Source of the DNA: Algoriphagus formosus | GTDB lineage: Bacteria > Bacteroidota > Bacteroidia > Cytophagales > Cyclobacteriaceae | Reading direction: 5' to 3' | DNA: 36,283 bases | Assembly (NCBI RefSeq): GCF_002807035.1 | Contig: NZ_NIUC01000007.1 | Span: 1 to 36,283, forward strand | Shown: one piece after another, positions 25,086 to 32,526 of the stretch | How positions within the stretch are numbered: the first letter of the stretch is position 1 | Layout of the letters: every line of letters begins with the position of its first letter | Position numbers and translations under genes: made by a program | The notes under the pieces: model-generated | What the model saw: only the letters and a program-made list of their open reading frames with translations | Told to the model about the DNA's origin: nothing | The model's database searches: none

Positions 25086-25125
25086 AATCCGGCCTTGCGC
25101 GAGCGAGGTCGGATTTATTTTTTTA
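25086..25125 (+). terminator. Terminator of the tra operon
   Basis: AATCCGGCCT (25086-25095) and AGGTCGGATT (25106-25115) form a 10-bp stem with one G-T pair and a 10-base loop, followed by a T-rich run. It lies 55 bp after the DUF3945 gene. The rest of 25031-25433 contains only a weak 54-codon frame. Confidence 0.8.
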
Positions 25126-25131
25126 GGATTG

Positions 25132-25296
25132 ATGACTGAGAAGAACGGAGTCTTTTTTGAAATCAATTTGAAAGGATATGACTGGTCTCAGAACAATACC
25201 GGAAAACCTACCATGAATCTGGATAGAAATGCTAATTTTATCAGTATTGATGAAACCTTAAGAAATGAAAATGGGATAGCCAACAAAAAAGCTTGA
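25132..25296 (+). CDS. Possible small protein (54 aa)
   Basis: An ATG frame (MTEKNGVFFEINLKGYDW...) runs 54 codons just after the tra terminator and before the recombinase. Composition is ordinary; no motif or family is recognised and there is no overlap with a neighbour. Weak call. Confidence 0.25.
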   Translation: MTEKNGVFFEINLKGYDWSQNNTGKPTMNLDRNANFISIDETLRNENGIANKKA

Positions 25297-25433
25297 TTCA
25301 GAGATTATGTGTTTCCTAGTATCCGGTTTTAATATCAAAGCAAAAAATATTTTTTAGGTAAGTATTTAGACTGATCCGAAAAATCTGTATTTTCAACTTG
25401 TTGTTTCTTTTTTGATTTTTCTTTTTAAACAAG

Positions 25434-27197
25434 ATGATCGGGCAATCTCAAAAATCCAGCATCCGTATCCAAAAACTTTGGCATAGAGGAAACTATCAGA
25501 TTGCCGTTCATATTGATTGGAGAGACCAAAAAGCCAAGAGTTCCATCCAACAACTTGGAGCAAAGTACAGCAAGACCCACAGCTGCTGGTATATCCCCTA
25601 TAAAAGCAGTTCCTATCAAGAGCTTAAAAGAAATTTTGAACATATCGAAATTCTTGCTGACCCATTAGCTAAGAAACCTGTTCAACCCAAGGCAACTCCC
25701 GACAGTCGGGATGAAAATTTGCCCATAGCGCAGCAGCGCGAATTGCCATCTCAGACAAAGAAATCTGATGGTTTGGCACATAAATCTGAAAGCAAACAGA
25801 TTGATCCGAGGTTGAAACTGCAGGTGCTGCCCGATGTCGGGAAGTATTGGGTGCTCAAAATCCGCTATGTACAGCAATATGTCCAAGCACTTAAGAAAGT
25901 AAAGGGTGTCTATTGGAATCAAAACCAAAAGGTCTACATGATCCTTCGCCATGCAGAGGTAAAGCAAAAAGTCGAGGCTATCTTTGGGATTACCATTTTT
26001 CCTGAAAACTTCTACTATCGGGATCAAACTAAAAGTGACCTGAACCTGGAGGTTGGCGCCTACGAATCCGATAGCCGATTTATGTTGATCCGGCATTCGG
26101 GAGATTTTAGAGTATCGGATACTTTGCGCAGACTAGCAAATTGTAGATACAGTAAAAAACAGGATGGATATTTAATCCCGGCAACACCCAAACACCTTGA
26201 GACACTGAAATTACTGCTGAGCGAATTTGACCCTCAGATCATTTGGCATGTGGATCAATCCTATCTATCGCCCAAAAAGGCTTTGAAATCCAAAAGCCTG
26301 GAACTGATCAAGACCAAGCAAAGCCTGCTGGAAATGATTCCTGAACATGCATCGGAATACCTGGAGGAAATGGTAAACATGCTGATGGCGATGAACTACA
26401 GTCCCAAAACTATAAAAAGCTATAGCGGAGCCTTTATTAGTTTTTTACGAAGTCAGGCCTATGCAGATCCCAAGACAATGGATCGAAAGCAGATCATCAA
26501 CTATTTGGCCTCCCTGACAGAGCTCGGGCTCAAGTCATCCAGTGGGCATATGATTGTCAATGCCTTGAAGTATTATTATAGGCATGTCCTGGAATGGAAT
26601 GATACCGAGCTATGGAATATCCCCCGTCCCAAAAAAGAGAAAACCCTTCCGAAGGTATTAAGTATCGAAGAGTGTAAGCGGGTACTCCAGGCAGTGGAGC
26701 AGCCTAAGCACAAATTGATTTTACTGATTGCCTATGGATCCGGTCTTCGGGTATCTGAGATCTGCAATTTGGAATGGGAGCATTTGGATTTTGATAGGCA
26801 TCGAATCAAGATCGTAGAAGGGAAAGGTAAAAAAGACCGCTATGTAATGCTGCCTTTCGCTACCCTACGTTATTTTGAAATCTATCGAGGCATATACCAA
26901 ACGACCAAATATGTATTTGAGGGACAAATCAAAGGGGAGCCTTACTCTACTTCAAGCTGCGGAGCGATCATGCGAAAAGCTGTAAAAAATTCCAATATTG
27001 GCAAAAAAGCAAGTATTCATACGCTGAGACATAGTTTTGCCACGCACCTATTGGAAGGTGGTACGGATATTCGATTTATTCAGAAGTTATTAGGTCATTC
27101 TTCCATCAAAACCACTACCGTCTATACCCATGTCAGCCAGAAGCAAAACGATCGAATAGAGAGTCCATTGGACCGAATAATCAGAAAAAATTTATAA
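25434..27197 (+). CDS. Tyrosine recombinase with three N-terminal repeats, at the head of the cassette array
   Basis: The 587-residue protein ends in a complete tyrosine-recombinase domain. The SAM-like core-binding part is at about 301-400 (YSPKTIKSYSGAFISFLR). The catalytic residues are R439 (GLRVSE), a Lys in GKGKKDR (463-469), H529 and R532 (HTLRHSFATHL), H555 (LGHSS) and Y564 (VYTHV), with a terminal ESPLD motif as in IntI and related Bacteroidota integrases. Only about 60 residues separate GKGKKDR from HTLR, so the extra IntI segment is missing. The first 270 residues are unusual: three diverged units of about 45-50 residues (about 22-70, 137-184, 214-264), each ending in a W/Y-x-I/L-P-like strand and a helix, faintly like HARP-type DNA-binding modules. 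The stop lies 31 bp before the first cassette junction, and the gene reads towards the array. Confidence 0.9.
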   Translation: MIGQSQKSSIRIQKLWHRGNYQIAVHIDWRDQKAKSSIQQLGAKYSKTHSCWYIPYKSSSYQELKRNFEHIEILADPLAKKPVQPKATPDSRDENLPIAQQRELPSQTKKSDGLAHKSESKQIDPRLKLQVLPDVGKYWVLKIRYVQQYVQALKKVKGVYWNQNQKVYMILRHAEVKQKVEAIFGITIFPENFYYRDQTKSDLNLEVGAYESDSRFMLIRHSGDFRVSDTLRRLANCRYSKKQDGYLIPATPKHLETLKLLLSEFDPQIIWHVDQSYLSPKKALKSKSLELIKTKQSLLEMIPEHASEYLEEMVNMLMAMNYSPKTIKSYSGAFISFLRSQAYADPKTMDRKQIINYLASLTELGLKSSSGHMIVNALKYYYRHVLEWNDTELWNIPRPKKEKTLPKVLSIEECKRVLQAVEQPKHKLILLIAYGSGLRVSEICNLEWEHLDFDRHRIKIVEGKGKKDRYVMLPFATLRYFEIYRGIYQTTKYVFEGQIKGEPYSTSSCGAIMRKAVKNSNIGKKASIHTLRHSFATHLLEGGTDIRFIQKLLGHSSIKTTTVYTHVSQKQNDRIESPLDRIIRKNL

Positions 27198-27236
27198 ATA
27201 GTTACATATCATTGAGGATATTTACTAGTTATGCGG
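27198..27236 (+). other. Candidate primary attachment site (attI-like)
   Basis: Between the recombinase stop and the first cassette junction lie two GTTA boxes: AGTTACAT (GTTA at 27201) and AGTTATGC (GTTA at 27228), 27 bp apart. The second opens GTTATGCGG, whose exact reverse complement CCGCATAAC lies at the far end of the first cassette (28227-28235). By integron logic the junction falls after G 27228. Function is inferred from position and this pairing only. Confidence 0.5.
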
Positions 27237-27295
27237 CAGCTTAAAAGACGACACCAAACCAAAAAAAATCACCTTGACAACCACCCGACTTTGAA

Positions 27296-28096
27296 CTACG
27301 AAGGATGAAATTTTTCAGGGACAACTTCCAGCATTTCCAAAAAACAGTTTACCCATTGACTTGGAGACAAACAAACAATTTGAGCATTAAGGTTTAAACC
27401 GAATTTTTCCGAAATTGACCTGACCTGACTTTTCCTGAAAATCGACTTTAAAGCTGTTTTTACAGATAAATCAGGTTTCTCTAACAGACAGGAAATAAAT
27501 GCTAAGTATTTGGCTTTAAACTTAAAATCAAAAAATAAGTGTTTTCTTTTAATGTTTAACAGGGCTGATTTGACAGTTGGCGGTGGCAAGAAACTTTCAG
27601 GACCTACCTCATAGACAAGTTTCAAATCAAAAAAAGTATGATAGAAAACGGTATATGGATTGTAAAGCTTCCTCGAAAATAACTTTTGTGTAGGTTCTAA
27701 CTGAAGGATAATGGAACCTCCCAGAAAATTTCCAAGACTCTCAAACATCAGGATTTTGAAAATATCGGAAGTAATGCCATAAGGAATATTTGACACCACT
27801 TTGAAAGGAAATTTCGGAACTGCAAAATTCCTAAAATCACAACCGACAACTTGAACATTTCGGGCATCAGAAAATAATTTTCGTAAATGTTCAACCAAAG
27901 CTGTGTCGTTTTCAATAGCAACAACATTGTTGGCGATTTTTAATAAATGAACAGTAAGAAACCCCTTGCCTGCCCCAATATCTAAAACCGTATCCTGATT
28001 ACTTATATTTGCTTGTCTTATTGCATCTTTTATTAGCACTTTATCAATAGTAAAGTGCTGACCCGTAAAACGAACGGGCAATTTCTTTTTTGTCAT
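27296..28096 (-). CDS. ermF: rRNA adenine N6-methyltransferase Erm(F)
   Basis: The 266-residue protein is, from memory, almost identical to Erm(F) of Bacteroides (MTKKKLPVRFTGQHFT start and EVVPEKFHPS end). It methylates A2058 of 23S rRNA using SAM and gives macrolide-lincosamide-streptogramin B resistance. The SAM-binding motif is VLDIGAGKG (37-45) and the catalytic motif NIPYG (103-107). All family landmarks are present, so it should be active. It lies in a cassette bounded by 27228 and 28356 but reads against the direction of the other cassette genes. Its start is nearest the attC-like site, so it needs its own promoter. TTTGCAGTC and AATTTTTG boxes 30-90 bp upstream could serve, but I could not fix one. 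Confidence 0.97.
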   Translation of the reverse strand: MTKKKLPVRFTGQHFTIDKVLIKDAIRQANISNQDTVLDIGAGKGFLTVHLLKIANNVVAIENDTALVEHLRKLFSDARNVQVVGCDFRNFAVPKFPFKVVSNIPYGITSDIFKILMFESLGNFLGGSIILQLEPTQKLFSRKLYNPYTVFYHTFFDLKLVYEVGPESFLPPPTVKSALLNIKRKHLFFDFKFKAKYLAFISCLLEKPDLSVKTALKSIFRKSQVRSISEKFGLNLNAQIVCLSPSQWVNCFLEMLEVVPEKFHPS

Positions 28097-28226
28097 TAGT
28101 AACTTCTTACAGGTGAATACTTGAATTCAAATCACAATTCATAATTCAAAAATTGAAATTGCTTGACTGCAAATTTAGTAACTTTGCTTGACAAATTAAC
28201 GAGAAAGAAGAGAAAATGAAAGCCGA

Positions 28227-28364
28227 CCGCATAACATCACCTATACGCAAGCAGGGGGTTCGTGCTTCGTAAGACAGGAAAGTGGTAAATTTGAAGTTCA
28301 GTTCTTCGTAGGAAGTTCAGTGGTTAAAATCCCTGCCTGCGTATAGCTGAGAAACGTTAGGTGC
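28227..28364 (+). repeat. attC-like site A (between erm(F) and MFS cassettes)
   Basis: The left core is CCGCATAAC (28227-28235) and the right core GTTAGGTGC (28356-28364). Inside, a 16-base arm (28241-28256, CTATACGCAAGCAGGG) pairs with 28331-28346 with one mismatch. The loop is 74 bases. The left core is complementary to the start of the erm(F) cassette at 27228; the right core is complementary to the left core of site B. Confidence 0.8.
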
Positions 28365-28452
28365 AAGCGTAGGACGACAGACAATCACTGAAACAAAGTG
28401 ACATTTGTAACAAACTAAAAGAATAAATAAACAGAAATTTGCAAGAAAAGAA

Positions 28453-29964
28453 ATGACAGAAAATATAAAACTCGGACTTAAAGAAAACTGGAAGCAGTTT
28501 ACCATTTTGGTAATCGTAAACGCCTTTGTAGGCGGTATGATAGGAATGGAAAGGACTATTTTTCCGCAATTTGCCGAATTGGAATTTGGAGTAGCTTCAA
28601 AAACCGCTATACTATCATTCATTACAGCCTTTGGTATTACAAAGGCAATTGCCAACTATTATACAGGACGACTTGCCAACAAATTTGGACGCAGAAATTT
28701 ACTTCTATTCGGTTGGCTTCTCGCAATACCCATTCCTTTTATGCTCATATACGCTTCAAGTTGGAGTTGGGTGATTTTTGCCAATGTGCTTTTGGGTGTA
28801 AGTCAAGGACTTACTTGGAGTAGCACAGTTGTAATGAAAATAGACCTTGTTGGAGAAAAAGACCGTGGTTTTGCAATGGGCTTAAACGAATTTGCAGGTT
28901 ATTTTGCCGTTGGCGTAGTAGCATTCTTGACAGGTTATATTGCTAACACTTATGGTATTACACCTTATCCATTTTACATAGGCATTTTCATTTCAATTGT
29001 TGGTTTCATATTGACCGCCTTATGGGTAAAAGACACAAGGGTTTTTGTTCATAAAGAAAGTGCAACCGACAACACCGCACAACTTGACAATGTGTTTTTG
29101 GAAACTACTTTTAAAAACAAAACTTTGAGTTCTGTTACACAAGCAGGACTTGTAAACAACCTGAATGACGGAATGATTTGGGGCTTACTTCCAATCGTTC
29201 TGTTTTCGTTAAACTTCGACAACGAAAATATTGGAATAATCACAGCCATTTACCCAACAGTTTGGGGTATCGGACAACTTTTTACGGGTAAAATGTCTGA
29301 CCACTACTCAAAAAAAGCAATGCTTTTTTGGGGTATGCTTTTGCAAGGTTTAGCCATTTTACTTATTCCATTCAGTAGCGACTTTTATGTTTTGGCTTCC
29401 ATTTCAGCAATTTTAGGTTTGGGAACAGCATTGGTTTATCCAACTTTCTTATCCACCATTGCACAAGCGACAAGCCCGAAACAACGAGCAGAAAGTATTG
29501 GTTCTTTCAGACTGTGGAGAGATTTAGGTTATGCCTTTGGAGCAGTAATTTCAGGCATTACCGCTGACTTGTTTGGAGTCGAATATGCCATTTTCCTAAT
29601 TGGTGGATTGACCATTATTTCTTCACTCATAATTAAGTTCCGTATGCCAAAGCAAATAAAAACCATAAAAGAGTGTATTGAAGTTGATGAAGTAAAACAA
29701 GCACTTCAAGCGAATAAAAAAATTCAAATCATTGACGTAAGAAGTAAAGAAGAATACGAACAATCTCACATTCCAAATGCCTTAAACATTTCACTTCAAG
29801 AACTGAAAGATAAAATTTCACAGCTTGACAAAAACTTCCAGTTTGTAACAGCTTGTGGAAAAGGTGGTGGACGTTCAGCAGACGGAGCAAAACTTTTAAA
29901 AGAATATGGACTCAATGCAATTTGGCTTTGTGGCGGAACGAATAGATGGTTGAATATCAATTAG
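28453..29964 (+). CDS. MFS transporter fused to a C-terminal rhodanese domain
   Basis: Residues 1-395 form a 12-helix major facilitator transporter. The motif-A loop is NYYTGRLANKFGRRNLLLFGW, and a second-half equivalent is GQLFTGKMSDHYSKKAMLFWG. Residues 405-503 form a rhodanese domain (IDVRSKEEYEQSHIPNALNISL) with the active-site loop CGKGGGRS (C468 to S475), catalytic Cys present. Such fusions probably export an anion or sulfur- or metalloid-containing compound and couple it to sulfur transfer; the substrate is unknown. It is the only gene of its cassette (28357-30107). Its sequence is visibly poorer in G+C than the tra region. A role in drug efflux is possible given the erm(F) neighbour, but nothing in the sequence shows it. 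Confidence 0.9.
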   Translation: MTENIKLGLKENWKQFTILVIVNAFVGGMIGMERTIFPQFAELEFGVASKTAILSFITAFGITKAIANYYTGRLANKFGRRNLLLFGWLLAIPIPFMLIYASSWSWVIFANVLLGVSQGLTWSSTVVMKIDLVGEKDRGFAMGLNEFAGYFAVGVVAFLTGYIANTYGITPYPFYIGIFISIVGFILTALWVKDTRVFVHKESATDNTAQLDNVFLETTFKNKTLSSVTQAGLVNNLNDGMIWGLLPIVLFSLNFDNENIGIITAIYPTVWGIGQLFTGKMSDHYSKKAMLFWGMLLQGLAILLIPFSSDFYVLASISAILGLGTALVYPTFLSTIAQATSPKQRAESIGSFRLWRDLGYAFGAVISGITADLFGVEYAIFLIGGLTIISSLIIKFRMPKQIKTIKECIEVDEVKQALQANKKIQIIDVRSKEEYEQSHIPNALNISLQELKDKISQLDKNFQFVTACGKGGGRSADGAKLLKEYGLNAIWLCGGTNRWLNIN

Positions 29965-29980
29965 TAAGACAAAAAAGCCA

Positions 29981-30115
29981 GCACCTAACAATGTATATAA
30001 AAAATAGGCGACATAGTGGTAATACCAAGGGTTTTGGCTCGTATCAAACTTTGTGCTTAATCGAAAGTTTAGTGCTTCGAAATCGCCTACTTTTCATATA
30101 CTAACCGTTAGCGGT
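29981..30115 (+). repeat. attC-like site B (between MFS and HNH cassettes)
   Basis: Left core GCACCTAAC (29981-29989), right core GTTAGCGGT (30107-30115). The 19-base arms at 29993-30011 (GTATATAAAAAATAGGCGA) and 30083-30101 pair with two mismatches; the loop is 71 bases. The left core is the exact complement of the MFS cassette start (GTTAGGTGC at 28356). Confidence 0.85.
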
Positions 30116-30145
30116 CATTTTAAGACGACAGAACTTCAACGGACA

Positions 30146-30889
30146 ATGAAGCAGAAAAGACGAGCATATTACAACGAAAATTGGTTTGACTTTTCTGAAA
30201 AAGTTCAAAGAAGAGACGGCTATAAATGCTTGAAGTGTGGAAGAAAAAAAGGAGAAGTTATTTTGCAGACACATCACAAACTTTATAAACGTGGACTTGA
30301 AGTTTGGGAATATCCGCTAAGCGACTGTTTGACACTTTGTAAAGGTTGCCACGCTGAACAACACGGAATTAAAGAACCATCTGACGGTTGGACTTTAATT
30401 TCAATAGACGACTTAGAAGGGCTTTACGGCATTTGCGAAAAAAATGGTTGTGGGACAGAAATTAGATATGAACATCTAATTTATCATCCCAACTTTGGTT
30501 ACAAGACAGTTGGGAGTACTTGTGTTGAGTTTTTGACACGTGAAGACCAATTATTAAGTCAAGACGTTTTAAAAGTATTTAAGAAAATTAGTGATTTTAT
30601 TCAAAATTCAGATTGGGAAACGGCTTACACAAAAAACAACAAGAAATATTATTTCACGACACATTTACATCATCAAATTAGAATTTATGGGAAAGACAAT
30701 TTTTTCGCATATCAAATTGCACTAAAACAAAAAGGTGAAAAATGGTTTGAGTTTGGCGACTTTATTAGAGCAACAAACAAGACTTTTGAACAGGTAAAAG
30801 AACTTGGTTACATCGTTCTTAAAGGGACAATCACCGAGAACGAAGAAGAAAAAGACATTTTGAGAAATATATACAAGAAAATAAGATAA
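30146..30889 (+). CDS. HNH-endonuclease-like protein
   Basis: I place the start at ATG 30146 (MKQKRRAYYNENW), because the longer frame runs into attC-like site B. The 247-residue protein has an N-terminal HNH fold: CLKCGRKKG supplies the first zinc pair, THHKLYKRG the HH of the beta hairpin, and LTLCKGCHAEQHG the second zinc pair and final His. A second cysteine-rich stretch (about 95-130, GICEKNGCGTEI...VGSTCVEFLT) may bind another zinc. The C-terminal 110 residues are mixed and basic with no known motif. An HNH nuclease cutting DNA is the simplest reading; a defence role is inferred from company. It shares a cassette with the cyclase-like gene 34 bp downstream. Confidence 0.7.
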   Translation: MKQKRRAYYNENWFDFSEKVQRRDGYKCLKCGRKKGEVILQTHHKLYKRGLEVWEYPLSDCLTLCKGCHAEQHGIKEPSDGWTLISIDDLEGLYGICEKNGCGTEIRYEHLIYHPNFGYKTVGSTCVEFLTREDQLLSQDVLKVFKKISDFIQNSDWETAYTKNNKKYYFTTHLHHQIRIYGKDNFFAYQIALKQKGEKWFEFGDFIRATNKTFEQVKELGYIVLKGTITENEEEKDILRNIYKKIR

Positions 30890-30923
30890 AAGACGAGCTA
30901 ACTCATTAATATAAATAGATATA

Positions 30924-31895
30924 ATGGAAAAAATACTAGCATTTATAGACCTTCTTGGATTTAGCCAAATGGTTAATAATGACGAAAATAAAGCAAGAGT
31001 AATTTTGAATGACTTTTATAACATAGCATTTAAAGAAATCAAAAAAAGACCAAGTGTAAATGGACATTTATTTTCAGATTCACTATTAGCCTACTCTGAC
31101 TCAAGGGAAGACCTAATAAATTGCCTTGCTGCAATTTATCAGAAATGCCTATTAAAAAATGATTCTTACACAGAGTTATCAAAGTTTTTTCTTCTACCTC
31201 GTGGAGCAATGAGTGTAGGGATTGTGAATGTTGAAGATAGACAAACAGCCCCAAACCTTACAAAAGATTTTATTGTAAGTCAAGCTTTAGTTCATTCAGC
31301 AAAATTAGAAACTCAAATTAAGGGTAGCCGACTGCTAGTAGCTGTTAAAAACGAACAACAACAGCAGATGCAGATTGATTGGAATAGAAATATAAGATAT
31401 GGACTTTATCAAGATGATGCCTTTACATTTCTTGAAAACTATAAATACAAGGATGTTTTATGGTTTTCATCATTTGATGATGGAACAAATCACAGAGACA
31501 ATCTTATAAACTTAATTGACATTGCAATAAAGTTAGTCAAAGACAATTCACGAAATGAAAAGGTGCTTTTGCAACACATTTGGACATTAAGAATTGGTCT
31601 ATTGTCGTATTCGAAATATTTAGGACAAGAAAGCGACCCTGTTTTAAATAGAATAATAAGAGAATTTAAAGCAGACCAATATTGGCTTTTATGGATGACA
31701 CTTATAGAAATGATTGTCAATAGTACGAATGAATGGAAGTATGCAGCAAGTAAAAAAATGGTTGACTTCTACAAAAAGACTAGTTTAAAAAAGGGATGGA
31801 GCAACCTAATTGAAGAATTAAACAAGCCAGGTGAACAGTACGCTTTAAAATGCTTTGAGAAATTTATTGATGAAATGGCAATACGGACAATATAA
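30924..31895 (+). CDS. Nucleotidyl-cyclase-like protein (class III fold suspected)
   Basis: The first 145 residues follow the order of a class III cyclase core: LAFIDLLGFSQMV (Asp9), GHLFSDSLLAYS (Asp52), then PRGAMSVGIV, then IVSQALVHSAKLE. The two aspartates are 43 residues apart, close to the spacing of the two metal-binding Asp in that family, and QALVHSAKLE sits where G-x-VN-x-A-R is expected, with the usual Asn/Arg changed. The rest is helical with no recognised motif. If active it would make a cyclic nucleotide, as in Pycsar-type signalling; the changed residues also allow a non-catalytic role. It shares its cassette with the HNH gene and ends eight bases before site C. I have not matched it to a named family. 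Confidence 0.5.
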   Translation: MEKILAFIDLLGFSQMVNNDENKARVILNDFYNIAFKEIKKRPSVNGHLFSDSLLAYSDSREDLINCLAAIYQKCLLKNDSYTELSKFFLLPRGAMSVGIVNVEDRQTAPNLTKDFIVSQALVHSAKLETQIKGSRLLVAVKNEQQQQMQIDWNRNIRYGLYQDDAFTFLENYKYKDVLWFSSFDDGTNHRDNLINLIDIAIKLVKDNSRNEKVLLQHIWTLRIGLLSYSKYLGQESDPVLNRIIREFKADQYWLLWMTLIEMIVNSTNEWKYAASKKMVDFYKKTSLKKGWSNLIEELNKPGEQYALKCFEKFIDEMAIRTI

Positions 31896-31902
31896 AAAAC
31901 GA

Positions 31903-32039
31903 ACCGCTAACAGGCGTTTGGCTCAATGGCGGGTGAAGTGGTTAATTGAACATTCTACCTCGCATCAACTTTTGTGGTGTATTGACAGTTTTGTGCTCCG
32001 AAATCCGCCACTGCGCCAAGCGCCAAAACGTTGTGCTTA
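31903..32039 (+). repeat. attC-like site C (between HNH/cyclase-like and DUF4265 cassettes)
   Basis: Left core ACCGCTAAC (31903-31911), right core GTTGTGCTTA (32030-32039). The 20-base arms at 31913-31932 and 32005-32024 (GGCGTTTGGC... with ...GCCAAGCGCC) pair with three mismatches; the loop is 72 bases. The left core is the exact complement of the HNH cassette start (GTTAGCGGT at 30107). Confidence 0.85.
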
Positions 32040-32046
32040 ATTAGAA

Positions 32047-32526
32047 ATGACTGACGAAAACGATAAATACACTAAAGTTCTGTTCCGATACCACAGTAAT
32101 GTTTTGGACGAAGTAACTGTGGAAACCATGTGGGCAATCAAAATTGACGAGAAAAACGGAATTTATAAGTTGGACAGTATTCCGTTTTATGGACCGCTAA
32201 TCGCAACGGATGATGAATTCTATGCAGAATTTGACGAATCAGAACAAACTCTAACTTACCGTGAGACTACCAAGCATTCAGGGAACTCAATTGTTTTAGT
32301 CTCAATAACTAAAGAAGGGATTAATAAAGAGAACATTCGAGACGAATTTAAATCTATGGGTTGTACATCAGAAGGATTGAACGAAAGTTACTTTTCCATG
32401 GAGATACCAGTTTCTTCTGACTATTCAATGATTAAGAAAAAATTAGATGAATATGAGAAACAAGGGATATTTGAATATACCGAACCATGCTTGTCTGAAA
32501 AACACAGAAATGAAATAAAAAACTAA
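32047..32526 (+). CDS. DUF4265-type protein
   Basis: The 159-residue soluble protein matches my knowledge of DUF4265: KVLFRYHSNVLDEVTVETMWAIKID, NGIYKLDSIPFYGPLIATDDEFYAEFDE and YRETTKHSGNSIVLV are the conserved strands. The C-terminal half resembles an ACT-like or ferredoxin-like alpha-beta domain. The function of the family is unknown. It is the only gene of a compact 550-bp cassette (32031-32580), starting 16 bases after the junction and ending inside the next attC-like site's left core, as cassette genes often do. Confidence 0.75.
   Translation: MTDENDKYTKVLFRYHSNVLDEVTVETMWAIKIDEKNGIYKLDSIPFYGPLIATDDEFYAEFDESEQTLTYRETTKHSGNSIVLVSITKEGINKENIRDEFKSMGCTSEGLNESYFSMEIPVSSDYSMIKKKLDEYEKQGIFEYTEPCLSEKHRNEIKN

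Noticed and set aside
25665..26096. 143-codon minus-strand ORF
   Set aside because: Shadow of the recombinase N-terminal region; no motif.
25434..27197. Canonical IntI integrase
   Set aside because: The segment between the K and HxxR motifs is too short for the IntI-specific insertion, and the N-terminal repeats are foreign to IntI.
30053..30145. TTG-started extension of the HNH gene
   Set aside because: It would translate the right arm of attC-like site B; ATG 30146 gives a clean start.
31855..32040. 61-codon plus-strand ORF
   Set aside because: It spans attC-like site C and overlaps the end of the cyclase-like gene in another frame.
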